Shown here: piece by piece, positions 34,807 to 43,053 of the stretch | Position numbering within the stretch: the stretch's first letter is position 1 | How the letters are laid out: every line of letters begins with the position of its first letter | DNA from: Flagellimonas sp947499585 | GTDB taxonomy: Bacteria; Bacteroidota; Bacteroidia; Flavobacteriales; Flavobacteriaceae | NCBI RefSeq assembly: GCF_044596045.1 | Contig: NZ_CP138995.1 | Coordinates: forward strand, 434,001-498,000 | Length of the DNA stretch: 64,000 nucleotides | Reading direction: 5' to 3' | The notes under the pieces: model-generated | What the model was told of the DNA's origin: nothing | Database searches by the model: none | Seen by the model: only the letters and a program-made list of their open reading frames with translations | Translations under genes and position numbers: made by a program

Positions 34807-35310
34807 ATGAAAAAAATGCTCTTGTTTTGTTTTGTTGTACTCTTAAGTTCTTGTGTAAAACAACAACCTCCAAGTGATTGGCAAGTTGTTCTAAAGACTG
34901 ATAGAGATGGGAACGTTCTAAAAGGATCTAAAAAAGACTTGATGAACGCGATTAGAAATGGGCAGGATTTAAAAATTGGATGGGGCAGTAAAAGAGAGGA
35001 TTTGTCCATTGAGCATCTCTCCGTTCCTATTTGGTTGGCCATTCTTAGTGAAAAAGAAGTAATGGCCCATTTAGACCCACAAGTATTGTCAACTATTGAT
35101 TGGGACAGTCTTAATGTGAATTATAAGGATTCTGATAAATTACAACAGGAATGGCGGGTAGTACTTAGCACAAAAAGTAACTTTGATGCCGTTTGGTATG
35201 ATAAAAAGGCAGATACCTTAATTAGAAGGTGGCCCCAAAAACATATTATGACATGGTTTTCCAAAGGTTCTGTAGACAAAAAAGCAGTTCCTTTGTTTAA
35301 CAAATCTTAA
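34807..35310 (+). CDS. Lipoprotein, hypothetical
   Basis: 167 residues with a lipoprotein signal (MKKMLLFCFVVLLSSC, lipidated Cys16). The first half contains TDRDGNVLKGSKKDLMNAIR and LKIGWGS. The second half is similar in character (EWRVVLSTKSNFDAVWYDKKAD), suggesting an internal duplication. Family not recognised. It lies 21 bp after the zinc-ribbon gene on the same strand, so it may belong to the SPFH cluster. Confidence 0.72.
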   Translation: MKKMLLFCFVVLLSSCVKQQPPSDWQVVLKTDRDGNVLKGSKKDLMNAIRNGQDLKIGWGSKREDLSIEHLSVPIWLAILSEKEVMAHLDPQVLSTIDWDSLNVNYKDSDKLQQEWRVVLSTKSNFDAVWYDKKADTLIRRWPQKHIMTWFSKGSVDKKAVPLFNKS

Positions 35311-35350
35311 AATTTTGGTACGCCTGCGTTAGAATTACTACTTTTAAAAC

Positions 35351-36115
35351 GTGTCAAAACGTATCTCCTTAATATCTATTTTCGTTTTACTCAACATGGG
35401 TATAGGTCGCATGTTTCAGGAAAGCTTAGGTATGGCCTGTTTTTCCGAACTCTCTATTCTTGCTATAACCAGTTTCTTTTTTTGGAATGCCTCTGCTAAG
35501 CAAATAAAAAAATGGGGCAATAAATGGACAGTTACTTCCTCCGGAAGAAATATCCTAATTCAAAGTGGATTGGGTTTATCTGCCTCTGCTTTAAACATCA
35601 TTGTGGGCCAGGTTTTAGTTGTATTTTTAATGACCACGGTTTACCAATGCACTTCACCTAGTTTTGATATCCTAAACGCAAGCTTGACCAATAATATAGC
35701 TGTAAACCTGCTTTGTTACTTTTTATTACTGTTTTGTTTTGTTGATATCAAAAAAGAAGAAGCTATTGCCATTTCTCAAAATGGGAATACCGAAAGCAAT
35801 TTTCGTCTGTCAGTTTCCAAAAACAGTTCTCAATTTTTGCTTAGTCCCCAAGAAATCATTTATGTGGAAACCAGTAATAATTGTATTGTACTGCATACAG
35901 AAAAGGGGAAGTTTGTTAAGTACCAAAGTTTAAAGTCATTGTCCGTGGAACTTTGTCCTAAAACTTTTAAGCGGGTCCATCGGTCATATCTTGTAAATTC
36001 AGATTTAATAGCACATATCCAAAAGAATCATAACGGGGATGGAATACTACATTTAACCACTGGAGATGCTATTAAATTTAGTAGAACTTATCTAAATAGT
36101 ATTACCAATAAATAG
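35351..36115 (+). CDS. Membrane-anchored LytTR-family DNA-binding regulator
   Basis: 254 residues from a GTG start at 35351. Three or four hydrophobic helices fill about 5-135. A cytoplasmic LytTR domain covers about 160-252 (LSPQEIIYVETSNNCIVLHTE, FKRVHRSYLVNSDLI). There is no receiver domain, so it would not be a standard two-component regulator; DNA binding from the membrane is implied. The nearest downstream gene is a DUF4440 lipoprotein. Target unknown. Confidence 0.85.
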   Translation: MSKRISLISIFVLLNMGIGRMFQESLGMACFSELSILAITSFFFWNASAKQIKKWGNKWTVTSSGRNILIQSGLGLSASALNIIVGQVLVVFLMTTVYQCTSPSFDILNASLTNNIAVNLLCYFLLLFCFVDIKKEEAIAISQNGNTESNFRLSVSKNSSQFLLSPQEIIYVETSNNCIVLHTEKGKFVKYQSLKSLSVELCPKTFKRVHRSYLVNSDLIAHIQKNHNGDGILHLTTGDAIKFSRTYLNSITNK

Positions 36116-36210
36116 GCTCCTCCTCGATTCACCCTTTTTTTACCGCGACTCACAAAGCAATTCTATACTTTCATTTTACAAGTAACCATCTTTACAGAAA
36201 TCAATTGAAA

Positions 36211-36672
36211 ATGAGAAAAAGATTATCCTGCATCGTTTTACTTGTTGCCTTTGGCTGCCAAACAAATCCAAAAGAAGATACCACTGAAAGTATCATTACA
36301 TCAGAAGACCAAGAAATTCTAAGGAACCTAAAAGAGATACAATGGCCAAAAGCCTATAGAGAACAGGATACTGTTTTATTAGATAACATTTTAGCTGATG
36401 ATTTTCAAATGGTTGATGCCAGCGGTAACTGGTCCAACAAGGTCAAGGAGCTTGAGTGGATCAAAGGACACGCCATGCAACATGATTCTTTTTACTATGA
36501 AATTAAGCGTCTAGATATTTTAAACAATGGTACTGCCATGATTTGTGGCACCGGTCATATTTTAAACGATTCCACCGAAACCATTTATCAATCCAGCAAT
36601 GTGTTAATTAAGCGTGAAGGAAGGTGGAAAGCCATAGCTTCCCATGTTTCCGGGATCAAGAAATTAGATTAG
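36211..36672 (+). CDS. DUF4440/NTF2-like lipoprotein
   Basis: 153 residues from ATG 36211; a TTG 6 bp upstream is less likely. A lipoprotein signal ends at Cys18 (VAFGCQ). The mature part is an NTF2-like cone fold of the DUF4440/SnoaL type (WPKAYREQDTVLLDNILADDFQMVDASG, GRWKAIASHVS). Such proteins bind or turn over small ligands; function unknown. Single gene. Confidence 0.82.
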   Translation: MRKRLSCIVLLVAFGCQTNPKEDTTESIITSEDQEILRNLKEIQWPKAYREQDTVLLDNILADDFQMVDASGNWSNKVKELEWIKGHAMQHDSFYYEIKRLDILNNGTAMICGTGHILNDSTETIYQSSNVLIKREGRWKAIASHVSGIKKLD

Positions 36673-36811
36673 CAAGTTTTTGTGAATATTTGGTCTGAAG
36701 AAATGCATATGTAAGACCACCTATGACACCAAAAAGTTAAGTCTTGTTTTAACAAAAGTTTTAAAACATGACCTCTAATTATATAGTAATTTGGGGAAAA
36801 CAGTCAATCAA

Positions 36812-37759
36812 ATGAAAACACTTCAATGCGTTTTGTTTTTACTATCGTTTTCGCTACAAGCCCAAGCACCCAATAGTTTTATAGACCTAGTTTTTGAAAA
36901 AGACCTTATTCCCGAGGGCATTGCCGTTGATATCCAATCAGGAAAACTCTTTATTAATAGTCTTAAGCATGACAAAATAGTGCAATGCAATCTCGATGGC
37001 ACAGATGCAAAGGATTTTATTCAAAGGAAGGAATATGGCTATTTAGCAGGCTTTGGAATGACTATAAAAGGAGATATTCTGTATGCACTTGGAAATAGCC
37101 TTCCAAAAGACAATAATAAATCTATCCTTCTTTTACTGGATATCACTACAGGAGATCTAATTAAATCCTATCTATTGGACAATCCTGAATTTATTTATCT
37201 GAATGATATTGCCGTAAGTAATCATGGAAGTGTATTTATTACCGACTCCGAAACCAATAATATTTATACCATCAATCCGTCCAGTGATCATTTGGAAGTG
37301 TTTTACTCCAATGATGAAATCAAACATTCCAATGGAATAGCCATATCTGATAATGACAAGTATCTTTATTTTGCGTCGTACACTAGTGGAATTCGCGTAT
37401 TGGATATTGCGACCCAAAAATTGGTGAATCAGTCCAATGAACACAAAGGAATTGATGGCATGAAATTTTATGAAAACAGTTTAATTACCATAATCAATTC
37501 TAGAAGAGATGCTTCTGAAAATGGAGTTTATAAGTTTCATTTAAATAAAGAACAGACCAATATTCTTCAACAGCAAAAATTGATGCCTTTTAGGCTCCCT
37601 TCGGACATTCCCACCACTTTTGACTTAGTTAATAACAGCATATATTTTATAGCCGATTCTCAAATGGATATGCTCAATCAGCAAACCAATGAGATTATTG
37701 ATGCCTCAAATTTGGAAAATTACCAATTGATCATTCGAAAACTTGAATCAGCAGATTGA
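36812..37759 (+). CDS. Secreted SMP-30/gluconolactonase-like beta-propeller protein
   Basis: 315 residues from ATG 36812 (MKTLQCVLFLLSF, signal peptide ending LQAQA). Six-bladed propeller signs are PEGIAVD, LNDIAVSNHGSVFITDSETNNIY and HSNGIAISDNDKYLYFA. These match the SMP-30/gluconolactonase/LRE family, which opens sugar lactones or related esters with a bound metal. It heads a three-gene run with the next two genes (gap 16 bp, then an overlap). Confidence 0.8.
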   Translation: MKTLQCVLFLLSFSLQAQAPNSFIDLVFEKDLIPEGIAVDIQSGKLFINSLKHDKIVQCNLDGTDAKDFIQRKEYGYLAGFGMTIKGDILYALGNSLPKDNNKSILLLLDITTGDLIKSYLLDNPEFIYLNDIAVSNHGSVFITDSETNNIYTINPSSDHLEVFYSNDEIKHSNGIAISDNDKYLYFASYTSGIRVLDIATQKLVNQSNEHKGIDGMKFYENSLITIINSRRDASENGVYKFHLNKEQTNILQQQKLMPFRLPSDIPTTFDLVNNSIYFIADSQMDMLNQQTNEIIDASNLENYQLIIRKLESAD

Positions 37760-37775
37760 ATTTAAATTCTTCTCT

Positions 37776-38195
37776 ATGAAATCGAAAACCATTTTTTATA
37801 GCGTACTCCTTTTTATGCTGTCCATACAATTTTCAACAGCACAAAACCAGAAAAAAAACACGGTCATATCAAAAAATTACTGCACGGAAATAGGCCGTTT
37901 TGATTTGCTCATTGATAATGACGAAGTGGCCGGGTCTTACCTATTGATTCATAAAAATGCGCTAGGAGGGGTATGGGGTAGATTAAAAGGTAGTGTCATG
38001 ACAGGTAGATGGCACGATGCAGATGGAAAAGGCGATATTATCATCACATTTACCGACGACTTTTCCTTTTTTACCGCAAATTATCGCAGCGATGATGCCC
38101 CAGAAAAATGGTACAAAGACTCCTGGCATGGAGCCTTGAGACCTAATGAGAACGCTTCTTTTGAATTCAACAATAAAACCTATACCTGTGAATAG
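37776..38195 (+). CDS. Secreted hypothetical protein
   Basis: 139 residues from ATG 37776, chosen because it puts the signal peptide (ending STAQ) at the N-terminus. The mature part is beta-rich (LLIHKNALGGVWGRLKG, TGRWHDADGKGDIIITF) and looks like a small lipocalin-like barrel. Not recognised as a known family. Between the SMP-30-like gene and the PD40 lipoprotein, overlapping the latter by 8 bp. Confidence 0.7.
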   Translation: MKSKTIFYSVLLFMLSIQFSTAQNQKKNTVISKNYCTEIGRFDLLIDNDEVAGSYLLIHKNALGGVWGRLKGSVMTGRWHDADGKGDIIITFTDDFSFFTANYRSDDAPEKWYKDSWHGALRPNENASFEFNNKTYTCE

Positions 38196-39153
38196 CTTAA
38201 AAGTCATCTCGATTCTTTTTATCATTCTAATTTTAGGGTGCAAGGAGCAGGCAGAACCTGTGGAGAAAATACAAAATCAGAAATACTCAGGTCCTTTTTT
38301 TGGTATTGATCCTACTGCATCACCTCAACTTCTGGCGCCAGAGCTTTTGGCATCACCCTCAACGGAATACAACGGCACCTTCTCGCCCGATGGAACTGAA
38401 TTTTATTATACTACGGATATGCCCACCAATGCCTATATCACTTTTACTAAAATGATGGAAGACAGCACTTGGAGTGAACCAAGAATAGCTTCTTTTTCGG
38501 GAGAATTTTCAGATTACGACCCGCTTTTTTCTCCTGATGGAAATCGTATTTATTTCAGTTCAAGTAGACCTAAAGGCGATAATGAAAACAGCAAAATCTG
38601 GTATGTGGAACGAACAGATGCTGGGTGGGGTAAAGTCGTCCGGGTAACCTTAACTGGCGAGGAGGATAATGAATATTATAGCTCGTTAACCCACTCTGGT
38701 ACTTTATATTTTAATATTTGGTCCAAAGGGGATATTTACAAGGCCATTCCCAACAATACTGATTATACCGTTGAGGCTTTATCAGATGTCATTAACTCTG
38801 GAGAAAATAAGGGTGATCCTTTTATCGACCCCGATGAAGAATATTTAATTTTTAGAGGCTATGATGACAGCTTGGGCAAAGGGGATCTATATATCAGTTT
38901 CAATTTAGAGGGCGAGTGGACTGCACCCGAAAATTTGGGCGACCCAATCAATTCGTCAGAACACGAGATGTGCCCTTGGGTAAGTCAAGATGGAAAACTA
39001 TTTGTTTTTGCGAGCGGAAGATTAGAGGAACCCATTAATGTTAAAGCTTTAGAACCTGTTAAAAGAATAAATAGAACGCATAACAATGGGCAATTGAACT
39101 TATATTATATGTCAGCTGAGTTCATTCAAAAAATGAAAGAAAAGCACCTTTAA
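38188..39153 (+). CDS. PD40 (WD40-like) propeller lipoprotein
   Basis: 321 residues from a GTG at 38188, the only start that makes the lipoprotein signal N-terminal (ILILGC). TolB-like PD40 repeats are evident: NGTFSPDGTEFYYTTD, YDPLFSPDGNRIYFSSSR, KGDPFIDPDEEYLIFRG, PWVSQDGKLFVFASG. It is likely anchored to the outer membrane and binds a partner or ligand; no catalytic residues seen. The start overlaps the previous stop by 8 bp, so translation is coupled. Confidence 0.8.
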   Translation: MNSLKVISILFIILILGCKEQAEPVEKIQNQKYSGPFFGIDPTASPQLLAPELLASPSTEYNGTFSPDGTEFYYTTDMPTNAYITFTKMMEDSTWSEPRIASFSGEFSDYDPLFSPDGNRIYFSSSRPKGDNENSKIWYVERTDAGWGKVVRVTLTGEEDNEYYSSLTHSGTLYFNIWSKGDIYKAIPNNTDYTVEALSDVINSGENKGDPFIDPDEEYLIFRGYDDSLGKGDLYISFNLEGEWTAPENLGDPINSSEHEMCPWVSQDGKLFVFASGRLEEPINVKALEPVKRINRTHNNGQLNLYYMSAEFIQKMKEKHL

Positions 39154-39155
39154 AA

Positions 39156-40259
39156 TCAATCCAAAAACTCAAGGCAAACTGGACTTGGCAATGCTATTTC
39201 ATTAAGAAATTCCAAGGTTCCTTGTTCAACATTACGTTTGAAGATGGTAATGTTATTGCTTCTCTGATTTGCGACCAATATGAAGTTCCCGCTTGGATCA
39301 ATAGTAAAGTTCCGCGGCCAATTACCATTCACTGATTCACGACCAACCAATTTCAATTTACCCGTTACTTCATCTACGTAAAAGATGACGATTGAATTTT
39401 CTCCACGGTTAGAACCGTACAAGAATCTCCCATCCGAGGATAAATGAATATCAGCACAAAAATTTTCACCTTCAAAAGAAGCATCTAAAGTGCTTTTTGT
39501 CTCTATTTCCAAGTAATCACCATCCTTCTGTTTTTGAAAAACCGTAATAGTAGAATTCAGTTCATTGATCACATAAAGAAATTTGTTTTCCTTGCTGAAG
39601 ACAAAATGTCTTGGGCCCGCACCATCGGGTAAATCCAGTGAAGCTTGACTTGCAGTAGTAAACTGACCATTTTGGTTTTGATAACGTTTTACAGCATCTA
39701 GACCTAAGTCTGAAACAAGTAATCCTTCCGAAGAAAACTTTGCCATATGCGCATGGGCCGTTTTAGCTGTATCCAATACTTTATGATCTATAACTTGAGG
39801 ATTATCCTTTAGTGCCCCATCATCTTCTAATTCAAAAATGGAGAAGTTGCCTCCTGTGTAATTTGAGACGGCCAAATACCCATTATCTGATAAGGACACA
39901 TGACAGGGATGTGCACCACCGGTGCCCATGCTATTCTGAAGTTCTAAAAGTCCGTCCTTTAATTTAAAAGCAGTAACGCCTCCGCCCAAACTATCAAAAT
40001 CAGCGGTCTCCTGAACGGCATATAAGTTTGTTCTGTCTCTGGAAATTTTCAAAAAAGAGGGGTTGGGCAACACTGCGGCTAAGCTCTTCTCTTGAAGCAC
40101 TCCAGAATTGGAATCAAAGGTAAAACGATAAATTCCCTCGCTTTCACCATCAGTATAAGTTCCTACAAATAATGGAAATGTTTTTGTCACTTGCTTTTTT
40201 TCAGAACAACCCATTAAAATCAATAAAGAAATACTAAGAATTAAATAAGAAAACTTCAT
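39156..40259 (-). CDS. Lactonase family lipoprotein (6-phosphogluconolactonase/YbhE-like)
   Basis: 367 residues with a lipoprotein signal (LLILMGCSEKK). A seven-bladed propeller of the Lactonase (PF10282) family follows: FVGTYTDGESEGIYRF, PCHVSLSDNGYLAVSNYTGGNFSIF, GPRHFVFSKENKFLYVINEL, WPRNFTIDPSGNFILVANQ. Cytosolic relatives hydrolyse 6-phosphogluconolactone; a secreted lipoprotein must act on external lactones. It is convergent with the PD40 gene (2-bp gap). Confidence 0.87.
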   Translation of the reverse strand: MKFSYLILSISLLILMGCSEKKQVTKTFPLFVGTYTDGESEGIYRFTFDSNSGVLQEKSLAAVLPNPSFLKISRDRTNLYAVQETADFDSLGGGVTAFKLKDGLLELQNSMGTGGAHPCHVSLSDNGYLAVSNYTGGNFSIFELEDDGALKDNPQVIDHKVLDTAKTAHAHMAKFSSEGLLVSDLGLDAVKRYQNQNGQFTTASQASLDLPDGAGPRHFVFSKENKFLYVINELNSTITVFQKQKDGDYLEIETKSTLDASFEGENFCADIHLSSDGRFLYGSNRGENSIVIFYVDEVTGKLKLVGRESVNGNWPRNFTIDPSGNFILVANQRSNNITIFKRNVEQGTLEFLNEIALPSPVCLEFLD

Positions 40260-40329
40260 TCGCTAAAAGGTCTTTTGCTAAAAATAGTAACTAAATGCGA
40301 CATGTAAATTTTCTTTGATGTCTTCTTTC

Positions 40330-40337
40330 TATTTTTG
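40330..40337 (+). promoter_or_regulatory. Putative -7 element (TATTTTTG) for the AraC-type gene
   Basis: TATTTTTG matches TAnnTTTG and ends only 4 bp before the ATG at 40342, which would give a leaderless or near-leaderless message if used. Confidence 0.4.
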
Positions 40338-40341
40338 AAGT

Positions 40342-41355
40342 ATGGACAAGAACGCCATAATATTGGTTTTAAGTTGCTTGGGGATAGCCCAGGCCTTTTT
40401 TCTTTCTTTTTATCTCTTCACGCTCAAAAAAGGGAACAGGAAGGCCAACGTTTTTCTGGCACTTGTAATTTTAGGTTTGACCATTCGCATAGGCAAGTCC
40501 GTACTTAATGTGCATTTAAATTTGGAACCTTGGCAGCGCAACTTAGGGCTTTCTGGTATTTTATTAACGGGGCCGTTCTTATGGCTTTATGGAAAATCAT
40601 TGCTAGCCACGCAAAAAAAATTCAGATATAAAGATTATGCTCATACAGTTCCCTTCATCTTATTTGCCCTTTTATGCGGCATTGTTCCCAATACTGGCAA
40701 CCCAATTTCGTATGCCATATATATTTTGGTGTTTGGGCATTTGGCAACCTACATTGGTCTCTCCTATAAAGTGTTCCACAAACATAGGACAAAAGTTCAT
40801 CCTCAACGAGCCAAATGGTATAGGAACCTGGTTATGGGGGTCGCTCTAATATGGCTTTTTTATATGGGGCATCTTGCTGGGTTGTTCTCTCTTTACATTG
40901 GTGGGGCCATTTTCTTTTCTGTACTAATTTATATTTTCTCTTTTCTTTTTCTTCAAAAACACGCTTTCCAATTGGGAAAGTACAACACATCTTCTTTAGA
41001 CAAATCTGCCTCGGAAGAGCTATTGAGTGCCCTAAAAAAGTTGTTTGCAAAAGACGAGATTTTTCTGGACAACACCCTTTCACTTGAGTCTATTGCAGAG
41101 CGGTTGAACGTCTCTACTAGAAAATTATCCCAAGCCATAAATGAAAATGAACACAAGAATTTTTCAGATTTTGTAAATGGGTATAGAATTGAAAAAGCAA
41201 AGGTATTGCTGACCAATCCAAATCATAAAAAGGAAAAAATAGTGGCTATAGCCTATGACTGCGGTTTTAGCAATGCCACATCCTTTAATCTGGCCTTTAA
41301 GGCAAAAACACAATTGACCCCTTCTCAGTACAGGAAGGAATTTGGAACAACATAG
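40342..41355 (+). CDS. Membrane-anchored AraC-family transcriptional regulator
   Basis: 337 residues. Six to seven hydrophobic helices fill about 5-205, then a C-terminal AraC DNA-binding domain (about 235-335; LSLESIAERLNVSTRKLSQAIN, VAIAYDCGFSNATSFNLAFKAKTQLTPSQYRKEFG in outline). This 7TM-HTH type is frequent in Flavobacteriaceae. The domain order suggests sensing at the membrane. The PQQ-type dehydrogenase gene 80 bp downstream is its plausible target. Confidence 0.87.
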   Translation: MDKNAIILVLSCLGIAQAFFLSFYLFTLKKGNRKANVFLALVILGLTIRIGKSVLNVHLNLEPWQRNLGLSGILLTGPFLWLYGKSLLATQKKFRYKDYAHTVPFILFALLCGIVPNTGNPISYAIYILVFGHLATYIGLSYKVFHKHRTKVHPQRAKWYRNLVMGVALIWLFYMGHLAGLFSLYIGGAIFFSVLIYIFSFLFLQKHAFQLGKYNTSSLDKSASEELLSALKKLFAKDEIFLDNTLSLESIAERLNVSTRKLSQAINENEHKNFSDFVNGYRIEKAKVLLTNPNHKKEKIVAIAYDCGFSNATSFNLAFKAKTQLTPSQYRKEFGTT

Positions 41356-41435
41356 TTCTTTTTTCGTCTTAAGAATCATGTTTTTTAAAGGGTTGTAGTT
41401 TGAGTTTTTCATCATTTGTATAAAAATTACAAAAG

Positions 41436-42596
41436 ATGAACAAATTAGTAATTCCGTTGGCGTTCCTTTTGATAGGTTGCTCACAGAATCAAAAAACTTC
41501 TGCTTCAAAGAGTGTTTTATCTCCTTTACCAACAAAACAAATCGTGATGGATAGTCTTAACCATCCTTGGAGCATGGCCTTCTTATCAAACGAGGAAGCT
41601 TTGATCTCTGAAAAAGATGGGGATCTTTTGCGCATCAATCTTAACTCGAAAGAAAAACGAATCATCAAAGGATTTCCAACCGATTTAACCGATAGCATAC
41701 GTGCTATTCATTTTGGTGACAATTCGGGGATTTTTGAGGTGCTAGTTGACCCAGATTTTATAAGCAATAAGTGGGTGTATGTTTCCTATGCGGCCAAAAG
41801 AAAAGGTCTAGGTACTACTACAAAAATTATAAGGGCTCAATTGAACAAAGATTCTCTTATTCATCATCAAGTCTTACTTGAAGCCAATCCCTTTACAAAA
41901 GAATACTACCATTATGGCGGCGGTATGACATTTGGGCCAGATGGAAAACTTTATATAACCATTGGTGAACGTCTTTTTTGGGAAAAGGATGAACCTGAAA
42001 TACCAATTGCGCAGGACGTGACCGATAAACGTGGAAAGATATATCGCATTAATCCAGATGGGAGTATTCCAAACGATAATCCTGATTTTGGTCCAAATGC
42101 CGTGCCCGGCTTATATGCGATGGGGATACGTGCGGCGCAAGGAATAACCGTTGAGCCCAAAACTGGTAAAATCTGGTTCAGTGAACATGGTACCATTCAA
42201 GGCGATGAAATCAACATTCTAAAAGCCAGGGCAAACTATGGATGGCCTAATGTAACGTCTGGAAAACTAAGGAGTCAAGATTACACTCCACCAAAATTTG
42301 AAGATGTGACCTTTACGCCTCCAGTTTGGTTTTGGCACCATACTGTGGCCCCAACTGGGCTTACTTTTTACACAGGTGACGAATTCCCCCATTGGAAAAA
42401 CAATTTAATTGTTCCAGGGCTATCTCGTGGAAGTCTATGGCGATTTCGCATTGAAGATGAAATTATCAAAAGTGCCGAAGAATTATTTATAGACAATCCT
42501 GTTCGCATTCGTAAAGTAAGGCAAAGTCCAGATGGAAAACTTTATATTCTCACTGATGAGGATAACGGAAAACTCATTCAAATAAAAACTCAATAA
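41436..42596 (+). CDS. PQQ-dependent sugar dehydrogenase (soluble glucose/sorbosone type) lipoprotein
   Basis: 386 residues with a lipoprotein signal (FLLIGCSQNQ). Six-bladed propeller of the GDH-B/YliI family: LNHPWSMAFLSNEEALISEKDG, GGGMTFGPDGKLYITIGER, NYGWPNVTSG, WRFRIEDE. The family oxidises sugars in the periplasm using pyrroloquinoline quinone. PQQ genes are not in the window, so the cofactor would come from elsewhere. An NTF2-like secreted protein follows by 28 bp. Confidence 0.87.
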   Translation: MNKLVIPLAFLLIGCSQNQKTSASKSVLSPLPTKQIVMDSLNHPWSMAFLSNEEALISEKDGDLLRINLNSKEKRIIKGFPTDLTDSIRAIHFGDNSGIFEVLVDPDFISNKWVYVSYAAKRKGLGTTTKIIRAQLNKDSLIHHQVLLEANPFTKEYYHYGGGMTFGPDGKLYITIGERLFWEKDEPEIPIAQDVTDKRGKIYRINPDGSIPNDNPDFGPNAVPGLYAMGIRAAQGITVEPKTGKIWFSEHGTIQGDEINILKARANYGWPNVTSGKLRSQDYTPPKFEDVTFTPPVWFWHHTVAPTGLTFYTGDEFPHWKNNLIVPGLSRGSLWRFRIEDEIIKSAEELFIDNPVRIRKVRQSPDGKLYILTDEDNGKLIQIKTQ

Positions 42597-42624
42597 ATCA
42601 TCAATTCTTAAAACTTAAAAACAC

Positions 42625-43047
42625 ATGAAAACACAATTCTTGACTTTCACACTTTTACTATTAACCCTTTCTTTATTTGCGCAATCCGAGGAAGAAGCTA
42701 TACGGCAAACCCTTCAAAATTATATTGATGGTTCATCCTATAGCGACCCAGAACTAATAACGTCAGCGTTTTATGAAGACGCTGATTTATTCCTATCCAA
42801 AAAAGACCAAGAATTATGGGTTTTGTCCCCAAAGGAATATGCCAACTTATTTAAGAATAGAGAACAAGGAAAATTCAACGGTAGGAATGGCAAAATATTG
42901 ATGATTGATTATGCAAACAACATTGCTTCTGCCAAAGCGGAGATTCTGATTCCCAAAGGAGGGCTAAAGTTTATCGATATCTTCTTATTGAAAAAGCTTG
43001 AGGGTAAATGGAAAATCATTAGTAAAGCGGCCACCCAAATAGAATAA
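42625..43047 (+). CDS. Secreted NTF2-like (putative lumazine-binding) protein
   Basis: 140 residues with a signal peptide (1-20, ending LFAQ). The mature domain is the NTF2-like lumazine-binding type (EEAIRQTLQNYIDGSSYSD, FYEDADLFLSKKD, DYANNIASAKAEILIP, FLLKKLEGKWKIISK). Ligand unknown. Placed after the PQQ-type dehydrogenase with a 28-bp gap and convergent with a MATE transporter. Confidence 0.82.
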   Translation: MKTQFLTFTLLLLTLSLFAQSEEEAIRQTLQNYIDGSSYSDPELITSAFYEDADLFLSKKDQELWVLSPKEYANLFKNREQGKFNGRNGKILMIDYANNIASAKAEILIPKGGLKFIDIFLLKKLEGKWKIISKAATQIE

Positions 43048-43053
43048 CAAAAA

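Noticed and set aside
36740..36775. Possible hairpin after the DUF4440 gene
   Set aside because: Arms are six bases of A/T-rich sequence with no T run; not a credible terminator.
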